A stretch of DNA of 35,839 nucleotides from Chloroflexota bacterium (lineage in GTDB: Bacteria; Chloroflexota; Anaerolineae; Aggregatilineales; Phototrophicaceae), in the NCBI GenBank assembly GCA_003696565.1, contig RFHA01000073.1:1-35839 (forward strand), in the 5' to 3' direction. Position 1 is the stretch's first letter. Every line of letters begins with the position of its first letter. Position numbers and translations under genes: made by a program. Below, one piece after another: positions 32,813 through 35,839 of this stretch. The notes beneath the pieces are model-generated. The model did not search any database and was not told the origin of the DNA. It saw only the letters and a list, made by a program, of their open reading frames with translations.

Positions 32813-33946
32813 ATGCTGGATATTAAAGTGTTAGATTTAACCCGTTTGATTCCAGGTGCCATCTGCACAATGATGCTGGTGGATATGGGGGCAGATGTTA
32901 TCAAAATTGAAGACCCCAACGGTGGAGATTACATGCGTTGGATGGGTCCGATGATTGATGACGCAAGTGTGTTCTTCCGTATGTGCAACCGTGATAAGCG
33001 TAGTGTCATCATCAACCTGAAAGACGAACGTGGGCAAGCCGTGTTCAAAAAATTGGTTGAACAGGCGGATGTGCTGGTTGAAGGCTTTCGCCCTGGGGTG
33101 ATGTCACGATTTGGATGTGACTATGATTCACTCAAGGCAATCAACCCGCGCCTCGTATATTGCTCACTTTCTGGGTGGGGGGCAGATGGACCATATGCCG
33201 AACTTTCTGGGCATGATTTAAATTATGTCTCTAGCAGTGGGTTAATCGGTGCTATGGAAACCCCACAGGTACTTGGTGGGCAGTTTGCTGATGTGGGCGG
33301 GGCGTATGCTGGTTTAAGCGGAATTTTAGCCGCACTACTCGCCAGGGAACGCACTGGCGAAGGCGCATTTATCGATATCAGCTTGTCGGAGGCATCATTA
33401 CCCTTTGGGTTATATAACTGGGCAGAGGCGATCACAATGGGGTTGCCTGGTGGCGGTGGGGTTCTAACAGGTGGGTTAGCTTGTTACCGCGTTTATTATT
33501 CACGGGATAAACACCCATTATCTTTAGCCGCATTAGAAGAAAAATTCTGGCGTAATTTTTGCCAAGCCGTGGAACGCCCAGATTTAATTGAGTGGCATCA
33601 ACAGCCAGATAAACAAGTCTATTTACGGCGTGAACTTGAGGAGCTTTTTGCCCTAAAAACCGCCGATGAATGGGAATCCTTGTTAAACGACGCTGATTGT
33701 TGCTTTATGCGAATCACCCCACCTGCCGAAGTTCACAATACCCCACACTATCAAGCACGTAAAGCATTGGGCATCTTCCCAGATGGCACACCTTGGATGC
33801 GGAGTCCTATTCGGATTAATACAGACGATGTGACCATCAATAACCATGTTCCTGGCTATGGTGAACACACTCGTGCCGTATTGCGTGAGGTGGGTTATGA
33901 CGATGCTCAGCTTGATGAATTAGCCTCCGCCGGAGTAATTCGATAA
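32813..33946 (+). CDS. CaiB/BaiF family III CoA-transferase, alpha-methylacyl-CoA racemase-like
   Basis: 377 aa, normal family length. N-terminal Rossmann part LDIKVLDLTRLIPGAICTMM with ADVIKIEDPNGGD, the CNRDKRSVIINLKDERG signature, LVEGFRPGVM and YCSLSGWGADGPY. H134 in SGHDLNYVSSSG and D160 in GGQFADVGGAYAG sit where the catalytic His/Asp pair of alpha-methylacyl-CoA racemase lies, so a racemase is more likely than an oxalate- or carnitine-type transferase, in which the Asp alone forms the acyl intermediate. It would act on branched acyl-CoA in the cytosol. A good AGGAG site precedes the ATG. It converges on the thioredoxin gene, 21 bp apart. Confidence 0.9.
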   Translation: MLDIKVLDLTRLIPGAICTMMLVDMGADVIKIEDPNGGDYMRWMGPMIDDASVFFRMCNRDKRSVIINLKDERGQAVFKKLVEQADVLVEGFRPGVMSRFGCDYDSLKAINPRLVYCSLSGWGADGPYAELSGHDLNYVSSSGLIGAMETPQVLGGQFADVGGAYAGLSGILAALLARERTGEGAFIDISLSEASLPFGLYNWAEAITMGLPGGGGVLTGGLACYRVYYSRDKHPLSLAALEEKFWRNFCQAVERPDLIEWHQQPDKQVYLRRELEELFALKTADEWESLLNDADCCFMRITPPAEVHNTPHYQARKALGIFPDGTPWMRSPIRINTDDVTINNHVPGYGEHTRAVLREVGYDDAQLDELASAGVIR

Positions 33947-33967
33947 GTGGCTATACCCGCCATTCTG

Positions 33968-34357
33968 TTATGGCGATGAAGTGTAGGCAAGGAGTGTATC
34001 CTCCACAGCAGCACGCAACACATCCTCCTCAACGATGCCGAAGCCACGATAGACTTCTTGCCCGCCGGCAAAAATCAATATGACAGGATGCCCTGGCAAA
34101 TTTAAGCGATTGAAAGCCTGTTCCCCGTTAGTTTGAGCATTCAAATATTCAACGGTAATTTGATCGCCATATTGTGCTTCAAGCCTATACACGATAGGCT
34201 GCATCTGCGCTCAAGGCGGTCAATTATCTGTAAAGAAAAAAAGCAACGTAGGGCGATCATCTGCCAAAGGTAGCCCATCCGGCGTTCTAGCACCACACGC
34301 GCTCAAAAGCATCAACACGGCTAAAAGCCCTATGAATCGCCATGGATGTCGTTCCAT
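33968..34357 (-). CDS. Thioredoxin-like lipoprotein, predicted selenoprotein with UPPU active site
   Basis: 129 aa if two in-frame TGA codons (34222-34220 and 34213-34211) are read as selenocysteine. From the ATG at 34357 the sequence is MERHPWRFIGLLAVLMLLSA with the lipobox cysteine C21, a short linker, then RPTLLFFFTDN-U46-PP-U49-AQMQPIVYRLE, EYLNAQTNGEQAFNRLNLPG, the cis-Pro region GHPVILIFAGGQEVYRGFG and a final helix. This is a thioredoxin fold whose CPPC is written TGA-CCG-CCT-TGA. Only the part after the TGAs is visible as a simple open frame, which hides the signal peptide and active site. GGAGG lies 10 nt before the ATG, and the gene overlaps the upstream cytochrome c gene by 28 bp. 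A SECIS-like hairpin follows at proper distance. Probable outer-face reductase. Confidence 0.82.
34182..34200 (-). promoter_or_regulatory. Candidate bacterial SECIS hairpin for the UPPU thioredoxin
   Basis: On the minus strand AGCCTAT (34200-34194) pairs perfectly with ATAGGCT (34188-34182); the loop is CGTGT. The loop starts 18 nt after the second TGA and 27 nt after the first, so one element could serve both. Its apex ATCGTGTAT matches that of the hairpin at 28355-28371. Confidence 0.7.
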
Positions 34358-34839
34358 CGTTGATTAACCTCCGCCTGATAAGCCAATTGTTCTTCCGTCC
34401 ACCAATGTTTCATAAAGTTGATGATCTGCATAATTTCTTCATCACTTAGCACCTCTCCAAACCCAGGCATAGGGAAATGGTTGAGAGGATTATCAATCCC
34501 TTCACGGATGACCTGAAGCAGTAACGCATCTGGGTGCATCCACGTATGCCCGGTTGAATCACGGGCGGGGACAGTTTTCAAACCCAAGCTGAGTGTGTTT
34601 TCTATGGTTGATTCAAGCTGCCCTTCTCCATCATAACCATGGCAATGTGCGCAATAGATGTAATAGTTTGATTCACCATCTAAAAGGACTTGTGTGGCAC
34701 GTGGCGAGATCAATGCAGAGATTTGTAGCGGAGTCGGTGTGATTCCTTCATTGATTATAGGCGGCGGTGTTGAGTTTGCGTTCCCAGAACACGCTGTAAG
34801 AATCATGAGTATGGGGATTAAGAAAAGCCATTGTCTCAT
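34330..34839 (-). CDS. Lipoprotein cytochrome c
   Basis: 169 aa. Lipoprotein signal with lipobox LTAC (C17), a Pro-rich spacer, then one class I cytochrome c domain with CAHCH (heme attachment), GYDGEGQ, and a likely axial Met in HFPMPGFGEVLSDEEI, ending in a tail of about 25 residues. It should sit on the outer membrane face and carry electrons, possibly to the caa3-type oxidase of this window. The ATG at 34839 has GGAGGT 7 nt upstream; an ATG at 34890 would place 17 non-signal residues first and is rejected. It is first in an operon with the UPPU thioredoxin, under the palindrome-type promoter at 34861-34904. Confidence 0.92.
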   Translation of the reverse strand: MRQWLFLIPILMILTACSGNANSTPPPIINEGITPTPLQISALISPRATQVLLDGESNYYIYCAHCHGYDGEGQLESTIENTLSLGLKTVPARDSTGHTWMHPDALLLQVIREGIDNPLNHFPMPGFGEVLSDEEIMQIINFMKHWWTEEQLAYQAEVNQRWNDIHGDS

Positions 34840-34860
34840 TTGTATTACCTCCAAGTTTAT

Positions 34861-34904
34861 ATTGTAATCTGATGAGAGTGATGATAACACCCGCCAAATG
34901 GCGC
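34861..34904 (-). promoter_or_regulatory. Activator-type promoter: palindrome plus -10 box (cytochrome c/selenoprotein operon)
   Basis: On the plus strand CCGCCAAATGGCGC (34891-34904) is a perfect CGCCA-AA-TGGCG palindrome. Read leftward, 24 nt separate it from TACAAT (34866-34861), with no TTGACA-like -35. It is the same 14-mer as at 27846 with one change, at the same distance from the -10 box. The divergent C39-like gene (ATG 34956) could also be affected. Confidence 0.6.
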
Positions 34905-34955
34905 GGAATTTCGTGTAAACTAGAATGCGGATGTAAAAAATTAGGTAGTGTGCAT

Positions 34956-35839
34956 ATGTTAAAACGACTACTTCTACTCATTTTGTTCGTGGCACTAGGT
35001 ACGACAGGGATTCATGCTATTGAGCGACCACAGCCTGATGATGCTGGTGCGACTTATGGCGGGTTGCCTATCCGCGCACGCTTAGATGGTATGCAGCGTG
35101 TCTGGCAAGATTTCAACCGCTGTTCAGCCGCTGCCCTCACCATGCAGCTGTCTTATTGGCGACCTGATGTTAACTATTGGCGCACCATTGACGGCTTAAA
35201 CCCCAATGCAGACGATGTGAGTGTGCGGTTAGATGAGATGACAAGCTATGCAGAACAATTTGGGCTAAAAGGGATCGAACGCACCGGCGGAACCTTGGAG
35301 ATCATCAAGCGATTGGTTGCCAATGGCTTCCCGGTGTTGATTGAAAATGTTTACTACGATGGTAGTAACGTGATGCTAGACTGGATGAGCCATAACAAAG
35401 TTGTAATGGGATATGACGACGAATTAGGGGTGATTTATACTTTTGATTCTCTGCTTGGTTTCGGGGCAGATAACCTAGGAAGACCTGTACCATATGAGGA
35501 GTTAGATGACATTTGGCGACCGTTGAATCGCGGTTATTTTGTATTATATGAGCCAGAAGATGAACCGCTACTCCGGCAAGTCATGGGTGAACAGTGGGAT
35601 ATTGACTATAACATCCAGTGGACTTATGAAATGGTCTTGCAAGACCTGGAACAGCCAGATACTGACTCGTTTGATCTGTTCAACCTGGGTACAGCACTAG
35701 TAGGACTAGGGCGATATGAGGAAGCAGCTGAAGCTTATGACCGTGCGCGGGCAATTGGTCTACCGATGCGAATGTTCTGGTATCAATTCGGTACATTTGA
35801 GGCATATCTTCAAGTTGGGCGGTATCAAGATGTGATGGA
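34956..35839 (+). CDS. Secreted C39-like cysteine peptidase with TPR repeats (3' partial)
   Basis: 294 residues are visible and the frame runs off the window end. A signal peptide (MLKRLLLLILFVALGTTGIH) is followed by a peptidase C39-like (papain-fold) domain: C56 in NRCSAAALTMQLSYW as nucleophile, the His in MSHNKVVMGYDDE, and the Asp in YTFDSLLG. From about residue 240 there are TPR-like helices (FDLFNLGTALVGLGRYEEAAEA and the next repeat). Secreted C39-like proteins of this type with TPRs are frequent in Chloroflexota; the substrate is unknown. The start ATG follows TTAGGTAG. It is divergent from the cytochrome c operon across a shared palindrome. Confidence 0.82.
   Translation, partial: MLKRLLLLILFVALGTTGIHAIERPQPDDAGATYGGLPIRARLDGMQRVWQDFNRCSAAALTMQLSYWRPDVNYWRTIDGLNPNADDVSVRLDEMTSYAEQFGLKGIERTGGTLEIIKRLVANGFPVLIENVYYDGSNVMLDWMSHNKVVMGYDDELGVIYTFDSLLGFGADNLGRPVPYEELDDIWRPLNRGYFVLYEPEDEPLLRQVMGEQWDIDYNIQWTYEMVLQDLEQPDTDSFDLFNLGTALVGLGRYEEAAEAYDRARAIGLPMRMFWYQFGTFEAYLQVGRYQDVM

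Noticed and set aside
33958-33975. CGCCAT/ATGGCG hairpin between the CoA-transferase and thioredoxin genes
   Set aside because: The stem is only 6 bp, it overlaps the thioredoxin stop codon, and it has no T-run, so I cannot support a terminator call.
33968-34213. Genome-wide reassignment of TGA to Cys or Trp
   Set aside because: TGA is a plain stop in several intact genes here (for example those ending at 28140, 31557, and on the minus strand 7532 and 27180), and ordinary Cys codons are used throughout.
1-35839. tRNA, rRNA, CRISPR array, insertion sequence, prophage or integrase
   Set aside because: I read both strands for these and found no supporting sequence.

Overview
The window looks like chromosome of a Chloroflexota bacterium (Anaerolineae-like). 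This rests on the gene mix: LysM plus M23 and LysM plus glycoside hydrolase surface proteins, an A2-type (YSHP) heme-copper oxidase operon with a cytochrome-c-fused subunit II, and many lipoprotein or single-TM beta-propeller proteins. The assignment is inference, because no rRNA or marker gene is present. Genes are densely packed on both strands, intergenic gaps are under 300 bp, and I see no tRNA, rRNA, CRISPR array, transposase or prophage.

Layout. 1-9.7 kb holds a 5'-truncated PQQ-type sugar dehydrogenase, an FAD oxidoreductase/SDR pair, methionine aminopeptidase, a LysM-M23 peptidase, a GMC oxidoreductase, and a two-gene unit of a membrane TPR protein with an LSDAT/SLOG nucleotide-sensor protein. 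9.7-17.5 kb holds mutY with an intact Nudix box and the cytochrome oxidase operon (coxB-coxA-coxC-like-unknown membrane protein-coxC-coxD), ending in a clear terminator. 17.5-26 kb holds a peroxiredoxin-like gene, glnA, a LysM-glycoside hydrolase, two paralogous unknown cytosolic proteins, a secreted two-domain protein and a VIT-VWA protein. 26-28.7 kb holds a two-component system whose kinase carries a C-terminal YHS metal-binding domain, divergent from a copper-chaperone/redoxin operon. 28.7-35.8 kb holds a TIR-WD40 protein, a TolB-like propeller, a membrane protein, a macro-domain protein, a CaiB/BaiF (racemase-like) enzyme, a cytochrome c/thioredoxin operon and a 3'-truncated C39-like peptidase-TPR protein.

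Main discovery. Two separate genes that simple ORF calling would break are best read as selenoproteins. The redoxin lipoprotein at 28137-28697 has an in-frame TGA exactly at the first catalytic cysteine (UPPC). The thioredoxin-like lipoprotein at 33968-34357 (minus) has TGA at both catalytic positions (UPPU). Each TGA is followed at bacterial-SECIS distance by a perfect 7-bp hairpin, and both hairpins share the apical sequence ATCGTGNAT. TGA is an ordinary stop elsewhere in the window.

Both selenoprotein genes are second in two-gene operons, after a CxxC HMA copper chaperone and a CxxCH lipoprotein cytochrome c respectively. Both operons have the same palindrome (CCGCYAAATGGCGC) 23 or 24 nt upstream of a good -10 box with no -35 box. 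That is the geometry of a class II activated promoter. Together with the YHS-domain kinase/regulator next door, this suggests a co-regulated, selenium-dependent extracytoplasmic thiol/copper module, perhaps serving CuA or cytochrome c assembly for the oxidase encoded nearby. That functional link is inference.
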